Source: a virus. Taken from it: 44,943 nucleotides of DNA. Below the pieces are notes generated by a model. The model made no database searches and was not told the DNA's origin. It saw only the letters and a list, made by a program, of their open reading frames with translations. The position numbers were made by a program, and so were the translations under genes. Where the stretch lies: IMG/VR virus record IMGVR_UViG_3300032282_005983, positions 1 to 44,943 of that record; one strand, written 5' to 3'. Positions 16,043-24,755 of this stretch are shown in pieces (the first letter of the stretch is position 1; each line of letters starts with the position of its first letter).

Positions 16043-16917
16043 AGGTATTAAATTTCTTAAGACCAGAAAATGGTTTGACAGAAGATCCTTTATACTATTT
16101 TGACTTTAAAAGATTTGAAACGATAGGAAGAGATTGTTATTTCTTTTTAGCAGATTTCTACGACAGCCTATATAGCGGACAGTATGATGATAAAGAGAAA
16201 GTTGTTCTTACGCTAGAGGAACCAAATTTTTGTACTGTTGACAGTCCTAAAATGTTTCTTCATGATAAAGCAGATTTGATATTAACAATCTGCCCATATA
16301 CTGCCGAACTATTCGATAACCGTACTTTAGTATTTTTTCCTTTTAATGAAGAATTAATACCAATAGCTAAAGAAAAAGAAATCGATATATGTTACTTTGG
16401 TAGTTTTCCTCGCTCATATCCGTGGCATCAATATATGAATAATGTTGTGTATACCTACAACTATAGGTATGGTCATTACAACGCTGGAAATATGCGCGGA
16501 TGCACATATGCAGAAAAGATAGACACAATGTCTAGATCTAAAATTACTTTAGTTCATGGACTATGCAATGTAGATAATTCTATTATACAAAAGTATAGAA
16601 ATTTTATTCATGGTAATCTTAACAATGCGTTCAATTTTCTTGAAAACGGCATGCTCCCACAAGTAAAATCAAGAATGTTTGAAGCAGCCTTTTGCAGATC
16701 TCTTATTTTGTGTCAAAAAGATCCATGGAATCCTATAGAATATTTTTTTGAACCAAATAAAGAATTTATTTATTTTAACGACGAAAATGAGTTGAAATAT
16801 TTAATAGATCATATAACAAATAACTTTGAAGATTATCAATTTATCATTTCAAATGCATATGAAAGAGCAATTAATAACTATACAACAAAACATTTTGTAG
16901 AAAGATTTTTATCTTGA
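16039..16917 (+). CDS. GT-B-type glycosyltransferase (family 1/CgeB-like)
   Basis: 292 residues. The C-terminal half, with LPQVKSRMFEAAFCRSLILC and EYFFEPNKEFIYFND, is the donor-binding segment of glycosyl transferases of the GT1/CgeB kind. The N-terminal half has alternating strands and helices. It starts ATGA-coupled to the kinase and shares TTGA with the next gene. Sugar unknown. Confidence 0.7.
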   Translation: MKVLNFLRPENGLTEDPLYYFDFKRFETIGRDCYFFLADFYDSLYSGQYDDKEKVVLTLEEPNFCTVDSPKMFLHDKADLILTICPYTAELFDNRTLVFFPFNEELIPIAKEKEIDICYFGSFPRSYPWHQYMNNVVYTYNYRYGHYNAGNMRGCTYAEKIDTMSRSKITLVHGLCNVDNSIIQKYRNFIHGNLNNAFNFLENGMLPQVKSRMFEAAFCRSLILCQKDPWNPIEYFFEPNKEFIYFNDENELKYLIDHITNNFEDYQFIISNAYERAINNYTTKHFVERFLS

Positions 16918-17822
16918 GTAAATTCATTGTAATAACAACTATAAATAAGCCGACTGAAGCGACTTTAAAATTTAGTAATAAAAAGGATTGGCAACTTATA
17001 GTTGTTGGCGATAAAAAAACTCCTCATGAATATTACCGGCAATTAAACTGTATATATTTAGATCCGGAAGCACAACAAGATCTATATCCGCGTCTTTCCG
17101 ATTCAATAGGTTGGAATACCATACAGCGTAGAAATATAGGATTACTACATGCCTTTAACTTGGGGGCAGAAATAATTGCCACTGTTGATGACGATAACAT
17201 ACCGTATGACGATTGGGGCGATAATTTATTAATTGGGAAAGAAATAGAATGCGACTTATACGAAACAGCTAATGCTGCCTTTGATCCTTTATCTGTTACC
17301 AATAACAATCATCTGTGGCATAGGGGCTACCCTATAGAGCTGGTTCCCACTCGTCATAATGTTAATTACAAGGGAAAAACAAAAAGAAAGGTATTGATTC
17401 AAGCCGATCTTTGGGATGGAGACCCAGATATAGATGCTCTAGCAAGGTTATGTTTTATGCCGACGGTAAAGTATGACATTCAAAAACCATTTTGTTCAAA
17501 TACAATATCTCCATTTAACAGCCAAAACACTTTTTTAGCAAGAGAAGTGATACCACTTTATTCTGTGCTTCCATTTATAGGAAGAATGGATGATATATGG
17601 GGCGGATACATATTGCAATATTATTTCCCACAAAGTCTAGTATATAATAAGGCGTCTGTTTATCAGGACAGAAATAAGCAGGATTTAATAACTAATTTAG
17701 AAAATGAAATTATTGGATACAGAAATACTTTAAAACTATTAGAAGATCTATCTAATTTTCATAAATATCTTCCAGAAAAAACTTTAAATTATTATTCAAC
17801 ATATAAAGAGATGTTTTCATGA
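16914..17822 (+). CDS. STELLO-like (DUF288) glycosyltransferase
   Basis: 302 residues. VITTINKPTEA, WQLIVVGDKKTP, then QRRNIGLLHAFNLGAEIIAT and VDDDNIP form the run typical of STELLO/DUF288 proteins, with DDDN as metal site. The family was first described in plants, where it affects cellulose synthase trafficking, and is known in bacteria and viruses of surface-glycan context. The start is a TTG overlapping the preceding TGA, as at 5122. Function here inferred as sugar transfer. Confidence 0.75.
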   Translation: MSKFIVITTINKPTEATLKFSNKKDWQLIVVGDKKTPHEYYRQLNCIYLDPEAQQDLYPRLSDSIGWNTIQRRNIGLLHAFNLGAEIIATVDDDNIPYDDWGDNLLIGKEIECDLYETANAAFDPLSVTNNNHLWHRGYPIELVPTRHNVNYKGKTKRKVLIQADLWDGDPDIDALARLCFMPTVKYDIQKPFCSNTISPFNSQNTFLAREVIPLYSVLPFIGRMDDIWGGYILQYYFPQSLVYNKASVYQDRNKQDLITNLENEIIGYRNTLKLLEDLSNFHKYLPEKTLNYYSTYKEMFS

Positions 17823-18142
17823 GATATATAATAGACATTGATGGAACAATATGTACTAAATCTGAAGATAGTACATATCTTGATTCAAATCCTTTAAAAG
17901 ATCGTATTGACTATATCAATAGTTTATATGATCAAGATCATACAATAATCTATTACACAGCAAGAGGTATGCATCGCTATGATGGTGATTCAAGTCAAGC
18001 TTTTAAAAAATTCTTTCCACTGACAAATACGCAATTAAAGAAGTGGGGATGCAAGTATCATGAGTTGAGATTTGGTAAGCCAGCTGGCGATATATACGTA
18101 GACGATAAAGGAATAAATGCAGATGACTTCTTCAAAGGGTGA
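17819..18142 (+). CDS. small HAD-family phosphatase of capsule/LPS type
   Basis: 107 residues: DIDGTICTK (6-14) is HAD motif I, YYTARGM motif II, and DIYVDDKGINADDF motif IV. The size and the sequence match short HAD proteins found in polysaccharide loci, next to nucleotidyltransferases. In the heptose route a HAD enzyme (GmhB) removes the C7 phosphate; whether this one does that is unknown. Overlaps neighbours by 4 and 26 bp. Confidence 0.72.
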   Translation: MRYIIDIDGTICTKSEDSTYLDSNPLKDRIDYINSLYDQDHTIIYYTARGMHRYDGDSSQAFKKFFPLTNTQLKKWGCKYHELRFGKPAGDIYVDDKGINADDFFKG

Positions 18143-18485
18143 AGCACATTTTGTCTCAAAAGGTTGGGGTTTTGAGAAATGGATAGTTAATAATGAACAA
18201 TACTGTGGTAAAGTGTTATTCTTTGTCAAAGACAAAAAATGTTCATGGCACCACCATGAAATAAAAGATGAGACATTCTTTATACAAAGTGGTAGTATTA
18301 TATTGAAGTATTCAGAAGACGACGATATAAAAACTGCAGAGACTTTGATATTAAGACGTGGAGATATTTTTCATGTTCATCCAGGACTTAGGCATCAAAT
18401 GATCGCATTGGAGGACACAGAGTTGATAGAGTTTTCTACTCAGCATTTTGACGAAGATAGTTATAGGATTGAAAAGGGCGATTAA
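18117..18485 (+). CDS. single-domain cupin (mannose-6-phosphate isomerase C-domain-like)
   Basis: 122 residues forming a cupin barrel: CSWHHHEIKDETFFIQSG is the metal-binding motif 1 and GDIFHVHPGLRHQMIALED is motif 2. Such small cupins are often found beside GDP-mannose and heptose genes and act as sugar isomerases or epimerases, or just bind sugars. AAAGGA (18105-18110) supports ATG 18117; 18123 is an alternative. Confidence 0.75.
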   Translation: MQMTSSKGEAHFVSKGWGFEKWIVNNEQYCGKVLFFVKDKKCSWHHHEIKDETFFIQSGSIILKYSEDDDIKTAETLILRRGDIFHVHPGLRHQMIALEDTELIEFSTQHFDEDSYRIEKGD

Positions 18486-19096
18486 TGTCTATAAATACTT
18501 TTTTTGATCATATTTACTGTATCAATCTCGACAGAAGACCAGACAGATGGGAAAAATGTCTTCAAGAATTTGAAAAACATGGCATTGAAAACGTAGAAAG
18601 ATTTTCTGCAGTTGATGGAAACACTCTTGAAGTTTCTTCGCACCTATTAAAAGGTGAAATTGGAATAATAGAGTCACACAAGAGAATTTTAAACGATGCT
18701 AAAAACAATAATTATAATAATATTTTAATCCTAGAAGATGATGTAGAATTTCATTCAAATTTTACTGAATTATTTTCTTCTATTCAATATGAAATACCTT
18801 TAGATTTCGATATGATATATATAGGTGGAAATCTAGAATTATGGTCTCCAGTGCAAATTACACAGCATGTTTTTAAAGCAAATTCTGCATTAGCACTGCA
18901 TGCGGTAGGCATCTCTGCTTCAGTCTATGATATAATTCTTTCACTAATTGATCATACAGTACAAATAGATATCCTATATGCTCATATAAGTAATCGCATA
19001 AACTCTTATATAATAAGACCGCGATTAGCTTTTCAAAAAGCTGATTGGTCAGACATACAGAATATTAATGTAAACTATACTTTTTTGAGAGACTAA
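18485..19096 (+). CDS. family 25 glycosyltransferase
   Basis: 203 residues. HIYCINLDRRPDRWEKC is the GT25 N-terminal signature. IGIIESHKRILNDA and ILILEDDVEF (EDD metal site) follow. GT25 enzymes add galactose to lipooligosaccharide or to collagen-like proteins. The C-terminal third is divergent. It starts inside the stop of the cupin gene (TAATG) and abuts the GT11 gene. Confidence 0.88.
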   Translation: MSINTFFDHIYCINLDRRPDRWEKCLQEFEKHGIENVERFSAVDGNTLEVSSHLLKGEIGIIESHKRILNDAKNNNYNNILILEDDVEFHSNFTELFSSIQYEIPLDFDMIYIGGNLELWSPVQITQHVFKANSALALHAVGISASVYDIILSLIDHTVQIDILYAHISNRINSYIIRPRLAFQKADWSDIQNINVNYTFLRD

Positions 19097-19840
19097 ATGA
19101 CTTATACATATAAAGCACTCGGTAATTTTGGTAGATTGGGTAATCAATTATTCCAAATAGCTGGAACTATTGGTAAAGCATTAGATAATAACGCACAGGC
19201 AAGTTTTCCAAACTGGGGATATCAAGATTTCTTTAATATTCCCAGCGCATTATTTGACAACAGAGATGGAAACGACTTAAGTGGTGATTACTTGCAAGAC
19301 TTTCATCATTTTGAAAAGTATAAAGATTTGATAAAACAATATTTTTCTCCATCAGATAAAGCTCAAGAAATAATAAATTCATTCTATTATTCATTGTTAG
19401 AAGAAAAAAAGAATAACCATATTATGGCTATTCACGTAAGACGCGGAGATTATTTGAATCTCTCCCAACACCATCCCACATGCGGAGTCGATTATTTTGA
19501 AACAGCGATACAAACATTAAGCGGCTGCATAGACAAACCCATGAAGAAACTAGTTTTTTCAGATGATTTAGATTGGTGTAAAAAGCAATCAGTTTTTGCA
19601 GACGCCCTTTTTGCAGATAGTTTTAATATTGATTTTGACGTATTCGATTTATTCACGATGCAACTGTGTAATTCTCATATTATATCTAATTCTACTTTTA
19701 GTTGGTGGGGCGCTTACTTAGCAGAAAGTCCACTGGTTTGTTATCCAAACCCATGGTATGGGCCTGCTTTACAGGATATAGATACTGACAATACTCTTAT
19801 ATTACCTCATTGGAAAAAGATAGATAGGAATCAAAAATGA
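19097..19840 (+). CDS. GT11 alpha-1,2-fucosyltransferase-like
   Basis: 247 residues with all GT11 motifs: GRLGNQLFQIA (12-22), HVRRGDYL (113-120) for GDP-sugar binding, LVFSDDLDWC, and SNSTFSWWGAYL (197-208). It would transfer L-fucose or the similar L-galactose from a GDP donor to a beta-galactoside-type acceptor. The following gene, coupled by ATGA, is a GDP-mannose 3,5-epimerase-like enzyme, whose product is GDP-L-galactose. Confidence 0.9.
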   Translation: MTYTYKALGNFGRLGNQLFQIAGTIGKALDNNAQASFPNWGYQDFFNIPSALFDNRDGNDLSGDYLQDFHHFEKYKDLIKQYFSPSDKAQEIINSFYYSLLEEKKNNHIMAIHVRRGDYLNLSQHHPTCGVDYFETAIQTLSGCIDKPMKKLVFSDDLDWCKKQSVFADALFADSFNIDFDVFDLFTMQLCNSHIISNSTFSWWGAYLAESPLVCYPNPWYGPALQDIDTDNTLILPHWKKIDRNQK

Positions 19841-20799
19841 AAGTATGTGTGACTGGTGCTGGAGGATTCATAGGCGGCCATTTGGTAGATTCATTAGTCA
19901 AGGAGGGCCACGAAGTAATTGCTGTTGATATAAAAGATTTTGATGATTGGTTTAGTTGGAACCATAAATCAAAACATTTTAGTGTAGATCTAAAGTTAAG
20001 AAATGAATGTTTTAGAGTATTAAATCACGATATTGACTGGGTTTTCAATCTCGCTGCAGATATGGGTGGAATGGGCTTTATAGAAAACCATAAAGCAGAC
20101 TGCATGTTATCTGTACTAATAAATACAAATATGCTTGAGGCAGCCAGTGGTGTAGGCGTGCCTAACTTTTTCTTTTCTTCTTCAGCATGCGTGTATAATG
20201 CAGATAAACAGGTAGACCCTAATGTCACTGCGCTCAAGGAAGAAGATGCTTATCCCGCCATGCCAGAAGATGGTTATGGATGGGAAAAACTTTTCTCAGA
20301 GAGAATGTGCAGACATTTCATGGAAGATTATGGTATTAATACACGCGTTGCTAGATTTCATAACGTATATGGCCCTAGGGGTTCATATGACGGTGGAAGA
20401 GAAAAAGCTCCAGCAGCCATATGTAGAAAAGTTATAGAAGCAAAACTCTCTGCAAATCATCACATAGAAATATGGGGTGATGGAGAACAAACTAGAAGTT
20501 TTATGTATATAGATGATTGTATAAAGGGTATAAAAACGATCAGTTATGGTGACTATAGCCAGCCCTTAAATCTCGGATCATCAGAGCTTGTCTCTATCAA
20601 CCAGTTGGTTACTATAGTAGAAGATATAGCTGGATTGAAATTAGACAGAACATATAACCTTGATGCCCCAAAGGGTGTTAGAGGTAGGAATAGTGACAAT
20701 ACTCTAATCAAATCCTTATATAACTGGGAGCCATCTATATCACTAGCGGAAGGAATGGAAAAGACATATAGATGGGTATATGATCAAATGACCACATAA
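19837..20799 (+). CDS. GDP-mannose 3,5-epimerase-like enzyme
   Basis: 320 residues of extended SDR fold. GAGGFIGG (7-14) binds NAD, LAADMGGMGFI and SSSACVY follow, Y147-GWE-K151 is the catalytic pair, and FHNVYGPRGSYDGGREKAP with the Cys in CRKVIEAK is the substrate loop highly typical of GDP-mannose 3,5-epimerases. The reaction gives GDP-L-galactose (and GDP-L-gulose). Last gene of the island, followed by a 28-bp gap. Confidence 0.88.
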   Translation: MKVCVTGAGGFIGGHLVDSLVKEGHEVIAVDIKDFDDWFSWNHKSKHFSVDLKLRNECFRVLNHDIDWVFNLAADMGGMGFIENHKADCMLSVLINTNMLEAASGVGVPNFFFSSSACVYNADKQVDPNVTALKEEDAYPAMPEDGYGWEKLFSERMCRHFMEDYGINTRVARFHNVYGPRGSYDGGREKAPAAICRKVIEAKLSANHHIEIWGDGEQTRSFMYIDDCIKGIKTISYGDYSQPLNLGSSELVSINQLVTIVEDIAGLKLDRTYNLDAPKGVRGRNSDNTLIKSLYNWEPSISLAEGMEKTYRWVYDQMTT

Positions 20800-20827
20800 C
20801 ATTAACCGACCGAGCTAGGGGAGAGCA

Positions 20828-21529
20828 ATGCATGATTTCTGGAGCGATGAATACGCACTCACTGATTTATTATTCGAAACTAATAAATCGTTGGAGGAAA
20901 TATCAGATTATTTTGAGTGCTCTAAAGCTGAAATATCAAAAACAATTAAGCTTCTCGGTTTGGACTGGGTTAGGAGATCAAATAAAAAAATGTCAAGAGG
21001 CCAAGCTGCACTTACATCCATATTGCAAAAACTTCTTCCTTCTGAAGAGATAGTAAATGAATATCATATAGGAGAAAGATTAAGACTGGACATATACTGC
21101 CCTAAGTATAAGGTCGCAATAGAGTATCATGGACGACAACATTATAATCATATTTCAAGATTCCATGAAACATATGATGATTTTTTACGTGCTCAAGAAA
21201 GAGATCAAAGAAAAATTGAACTATGCAAAGAAAATGGTATTAGTCTAGTCATATTTAAATATTCCGACAAACTAGATGAAGACATAGTTCATGAAAGAAT
21301 CATTGAAGCTATAAAAACTCAATCACAAATACCTAATGTAAATATTCTAAAAAGTAAAAACTATTCATCTTTTAAAAACAATCCAAATTACGAAAAATTC
21401 AAATCAAAAAGAAAAGAATTTGAAAGAGAATTACGTAAAAAAATTAAACAAGAGAAAAAAATACGTGAACAAAAAAGCAAGAAAGAACTCGAAGAGACAT
21501 ACAATTTGGATGAAGATCCGCTCGGATAA
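20828..21529 (+). CDS. Vsr-like PD-(D/E)XK endonuclease with N-terminal HTH
   Basis: 233 residues. Residues 8-50 look like a helix-turn-helix (SLEEISDYFECSKAEISKTI). The nuclease core is LRLDIYCP (D88), VAIEYHGRQHY (E99, H101, Q104) and RDQRKIELCKENGISLVIF (D126, K129), as in Vsr/DUF559-type enzymes and free-standing homing nucleases. The C-terminal 60 residues are highly basic (about a third Lys/Arg) and could bind DNA. RBS AGGGGAG. It separates the glycan island from the replication genes. Confidence 0.78.
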   Translation: MHDFWSDEYALTDLLFETNKSLEEISDYFECSKAEISKTIKLLGLDWVRRSNKKMSRGQAALTSILQKLLPSEEIVNEYHIGERLRLDIYCPKYKVAIEYHGRQHYNHISRFHETYDDFLRAQERDQRKIELCKENGISLVIFKYSDKLDEDIVHERIIEAIKTQSQIPNVNILKSKNYSSFKNNPNYEKFKSKRKEFERELRKKIKQEKKIREQKSKKELEETYNLDEDPLG

Positions 21530-21677
21530 GGGTGGAAAAACTATCTGTTCAGTTCGTCTTACTAAGAGAAACGTTGCACAAATAAAACACGCTGCTAAAT
21601 CCAAAAATCAATCGTTAAACGAGTTTATCCACGATATAATAATAGAAGCAGTTTACTTAATATCGAGAAAGATTTAG
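21510..21677 (+). CDS. ribbon-helix-helix DNA-binding protein
   Basis: 55 residues: TICSVRLTKRNVAQIKHAAKS and NQSLNEFIHDIIIEAVY give the strand-helix-helix pattern of Arc/CopG (RHH) proteins. The ATG at 21510 is preferred; upstream in-frame sequence belongs to the basic tail of the nuclease in another frame. It overlaps the nuclease by 20 bp and ends 1 bp before the helicase GTG. Could repress the nuclease or helicase transcription. Confidence 0.6.
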   Translation: MKIRSDKGGKTICSVRLTKRNVAQIKHAAKSKNQSLNEFIHDIIIEAVYLISRKI

Positions 21678-21678
21678 C

Positions 21679-23124
21679 GTGGAGCAAGAAGATAAACAAG
21701 AAATACCATTTGACTACCAGGTTATCGCTGCATGTTTTAGAGTCGACAATGCGGTCACTAGGTTCAAAGACGAACTAGACCCATCAGACATAGGATTAGT
21801 GCACGGCCTTATAGGCATCCATCAGGTCTATAAAAGTATCCTATCTTTCGCAGAAAAAACAGGATTAACATTAATAGATCCAGTCGCTTTTAAGTCTTGG
21901 CTGCAGACTGAGACGGACATATATGATGCTCTTGGGGGAAGTAACGGTGTAGACCATTTCGTATCACAACTGATGAGTTTAGAATTATCAAACTTAGACT
22001 CAATAGTCAGCCTTACTGAATTTAGAGCAAAAAAACGCAGACAATTAGACAAGTTGCAAGAGTTAAAATCTCTTATATCTAATAAGGGGCAGACTTCTGA
22101 TAATGACATGGAAAAAATCCATGCTCTTACTGAGCAAATCAGAGAGTTAGAAAATGATTTAGATTATGATCCTTTATCTACAGTAAGAACCGCTAATGAC
22201 ATAGCTAATCATCTTGACGATTTATGGGATATTCCTCCGTTCCTAAGTACTCAGTTTCCATCTCTGAATAAGGCGTTAGGCTACACGGAGGCTGGCGGAT
22301 TCTTCAGAGGTGGTGTTCACACTATCGTTGCCTTGTCAGGAATGGGTAAGTCCACTATGGCGAAGTGCCTCTGTAATCATTGGCTAGACTCTGGCTATAC
22401 AGTATTGTTCATTAATTTTGAAGAGGCTCAGTCACACTGGGAGAGAATCCTAATGACCCAGATAATAGAAAAGAATGTCTATGCAGCAGCAGCATCTGTG
22501 TCTGAAAAGGAAAAATCTGAATACACTGCTAATTTCAAGAAGAAGCTTGAACAGTGGGGAGACAGATTGATGGTCCGTCATGATCCCGATACGTTGTTCT
22601 TTGAGGACTTAGAAAAATGGTTAAGAGATATCTTAGGCAATGGGGCTCGTAAACCTGACGTTGTAGTTATAGATACTATTCAGTCAATGTTTACCAAGAC
22701 CGGAGGAAAAGCTAGGTGGGGTGAGTTTGAGCAAATCATGGTACGATTAGAAAAACTCGCAAAAGATATGGACGCAGTTTTTATAATCACTGCTCAGCAG
22801 AACATAAATGCAACAAAAGAAAAAAGAGATGTAATTAACCAATCAGACATGGGCGGATCTGTGACAATTACGCAAAAATCAACTGTTGCTATGTTCTTGA
22901 CGCCATTGCGCGACGCAAGTGGTGACCAAACAATTAGCGAAAACATCATGCAGATACAGATTCCAAAGAACAGAATAACAGGGACAGCTTTCGCTAGCAG
23001 TCCACCTATGGTAAAATACATAGATTCAATTAAATCATACATGCCATTTGAACCCTCTGAAGAAGATAGCAGATATGATGTAGAATTTCTAGACAAAGAA
23101 CTAATAGAGGGAGGTTTATATTGA
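21679..23124 (+). CDS. dnaB: DnaB-like replicative helicase
   Basis: 481 residues. An N-terminal helical domain (1-130) precedes a RecA-like motor: Walker A ALSGMGKST (218-226), INFEEA (245-250, H1a-like), Walker B VVVIDTIQS (328-336) and H3 ITAQQN (370-375). It would unwind DNA 5'-3' at the replication fork. The start is GTG 21679. The coiled linker region (115-165) is longer in Glu/Lys than usual. It overlaps the next gene by 4 bp (TTGA), and lies near the primase and polymerase, making a phage replisome. Confidence 0.92.
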   Translation: MEQEDKQEIPFDYQVIAACFRVDNAVTRFKDELDPSDIGLVHGLIGIHQVYKSILSFAEKTGLTLIDPVAFKSWLQTETDIYDALGGSNGVDHFVSQLMSLELSNLDSIVSLTEFRAKKRRQLDKLQELKSLISNKGQTSDNDMEKIHALTEQIRELENDLDYDPLSTVRTANDIANHLDDLWDIPPFLSTQFPSLNKALGYTEAGGFFRGGVHTIVALSGMGKSTMAKCLCNHWLDSGYTVLFINFEEAQSHWERILMTQIIEKNVYAAAASVSEKEKSEYTANFKKKLEQWGDRLMVRHDPDTLFFEDLEKWLRDILGNGARKPDVVVIDTIQSMFTKTGGKARWGEFEQIMVRLEKLAKDMDAVFIITAQQNINATKEKRDVINQSDMGGSVTITQKSTVAMFLTPLRDASGDQTISENIMQIQIPKNRITGTAFASSPPMVKYIDSIKSYMPFEPSEEDSRYDVEFLDKELIEGGLY

Positions 23125-23927
23125 TTAAGATTAATGCGGAAAGTCTAAAAGATTTTCAGATATGTTCTCTTTTATACCAATATAAATACATTGATAAATT
23201 AGATGACAATAAGAATATAAGAGAAAGAAGAATTCAGAAATTTGATGATACAATCAAAAGAGTAGCTGCTTTCTTTTTTTATAAAAAACAATCCTATGCC
23301 GAGCCATCTTATCAAGCAATGCTTAATAGGTGGCAAAAATTATGGTTTGCTGATGAAACTTCTGCAGCAGATATAGCTGCAATGAAGAATGAGATAATAT
23401 GGGGAAGCGACACCTCATATACTACGCAAGCTGCTTCCGCAATGCTAAGTTTTCACGAACAATTTTATGATAAAACTTCGGATCAAGTTATGCTTGTAGA
23501 CGAACCATTCACTGTTCCTCTGAGTAAAAAGGTAGCTTTAACTGGTAACTTTGATTTAGTATTGAGAGAGAAAAAACCTGATGGTAATTACAAATACAAA
23601 ATTTATAAATGGATAACTAATAATCTTAAAAAACCGAGTAGTTTTTGGACTTTTGATTTTGTTGTATTAGATTACGCTTTTAAGTATAGAAATAATAATA
23701 ACTTGCTTGATATATCCTATTATTTATGGGATTTTGGCTCTAGCAATCCTGGCTCAAAAGAAGTGGTTCTTGATTCTGAGGACTTTTCTATACTAGAGCA
23801 TTGGTCTTCGCAGCTAGAACAGACAGAAATCTTTTCCCCAAGAAGAGGTCTCACTTCATACTGTAAGTCATGTCCGTACGATAAACCATGCTCTCGCTGG
23901 ACTATAACCGATGCGATATCCAAATGA
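23121..23927 (+). CDS. Cas4/RecB-like nuclease-fold protein, active site apparently lost
   Basis: 268 residues, TTG start coupled to the helicase. The fold is that of the PD-(D/E)XK Cas4/AddB group: C15 in ICSLLYQYKY and C248-x2-C251-x5-C257 make a four-Cys iron-sulphur site, and TGNFDLVL (D145) is motif II. But the usual D-x-K of motif III is replaced by YKIYKWIT (158-166). So it keeps the cluster and fold but probably lacks nuclease activity. A paralogue with intact motifs lies at 32988. Confidence 0.7.
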   Translation: MIKINAESLKDFQICSLLYQYKYIDKLDDNKNIRERRIQKFDDTIKRVAAFFFYKKQSYAEPSYQAMLNRWQKLWFADETSAADIAAMKNEIIWGSDTSYTTQAASAMLSFHEQFYDKTSDQVMLVDEPFTVPLSKKVALTGNFDLVLREKKPDGNYKYKIYKWITNNLKKPSSFWTFDFVVLDYAFKYRNNNNLLDISYYLWDFGSSNPGSKEVVLDSEDFSILEHWSSQLEQTEIFSPRRGLTSYCKSCPYDKPCSRWTITDAISK

Positions 23928-24094
23928 AGATAGGACTACTCTTAACAGAAGAAGACAGCGATAAAATAATTGATTTGGTAAACTATACCGATTCAAGTGT
24001 CTATGATATAATTGCAAATGCAATTGATACAATGTATGAAGTTATAATCCTTCAATATGAGGAAGAAGACAGCAATGACGAAATCCCTTTCTGA
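23924..24094 (+). CDS. small acidic hypothetical protein
   Basis: 56 residues (MKIGLLLTEEDSDKIID...YEEEDSNDEIPF). The ATG at 23924 overlaps the TGA of the preceding gene, which is why it is chosen over ATG 23888. Its DSSVYDIIANAIDTMYEVI helix pair is a little like a short RHH protein, but without the basic strand. Overlaps the following HD gene by 20 bp. Confidence 0.55.
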   Translation: MKIGLLLTEEDSDKIIDLVNYTDSSVYDIIANAIDTMYEVIILQYEEEDSNDEIPF

Positions 24095-24755
24095 GACAAT
24101 TTTAAAAGCTAAAAAAGATCAGAATAGTTTAGTTAATGATTTTTTTAATGAAGAACTAAATCTTATTACTGATCCTATCATCAGATCATTTGTAGAATCA
24201 GTTCTGATAAAAGCTACTCCATTTTGGAGATCACCAGCCTCCCTCGCTCCCGAAATGCATCCGCCAGATGAGTACGATGAACTTGGGTTATGCCTGCATA
24301 CTAAAAGAGTAGTTAGAGTAGCCGCCTTACTTATCAGTACTTATGACTGTAGCCAAGAAGATTTCAATTGCTTAGTCGCCGCAGCCCTATTGCACGATAT
24401 TACTAAAGCGTTGTCAAAAGATCGCGATGAAGACGACGACGAAGAGCCAGTAGTATTTCACGATGCAATGCATCCGTATACGGTTGACAATTTTGTTAAT
24501 TGGTGCAGAACGGAAGACAGTTTAACTGCTGACGAAAGTCAACCAAATACTTTATTAATTCCTGAAGAACAACTATTCTTAATATTGAGATTGATAAGAT
24601 GTTCACACGGTCCATGGTCTCCGATTCCAGAAACAATTCCTTCTTCCAGTTTAGAAAAGATACTTCATATGGCAGATTTAGTTGCCTCTACTATACATAG
24701 GATCATAGACGGCCAAGAAGTAAGAGAATCAAGATGGATAACAGAACAAAAATAG
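24075..24755 (+). CDS. HD-domain phosphohydrolase
   Basis: 226 residues. The metal ligands of the HD superfamily are in order: H in GLCLHTKRVVRVA, HD in AAALLHDITKAL, H in IRCSHGPWS and D in ILHMADLVAS. Such enzymes hydrolyse nucleotides or dNTPs or nucleotide second messengers. An acidic loop DRDEDDDEE sits between. ATG 24075 follows GAGGAAG; an in-frame ATG at 24057 lacks an RBS. Placement among replication genes suggests nucleotide turnover, including possible signalling control. Confidence 0.8.
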   Translation: MTKSLSETILKAKKDQNSLVNDFFNEELNLITDPIIRSFVESVLIKATPFWRSPASLAPEMHPPDEYDELGLCLHTKRVVRVAALLISTYDCSQEDFNCLVAAALLHDITKALSKDRDEDDDEEPVVFHDAMHPYTVDNFVNWCRTEDSLTADESQPNTLLIPEEQLFLILRLIRCSHGPWSPIPETIPSSSLEKILHMADLVASTIHRIIDGQEVRESRWITEQK

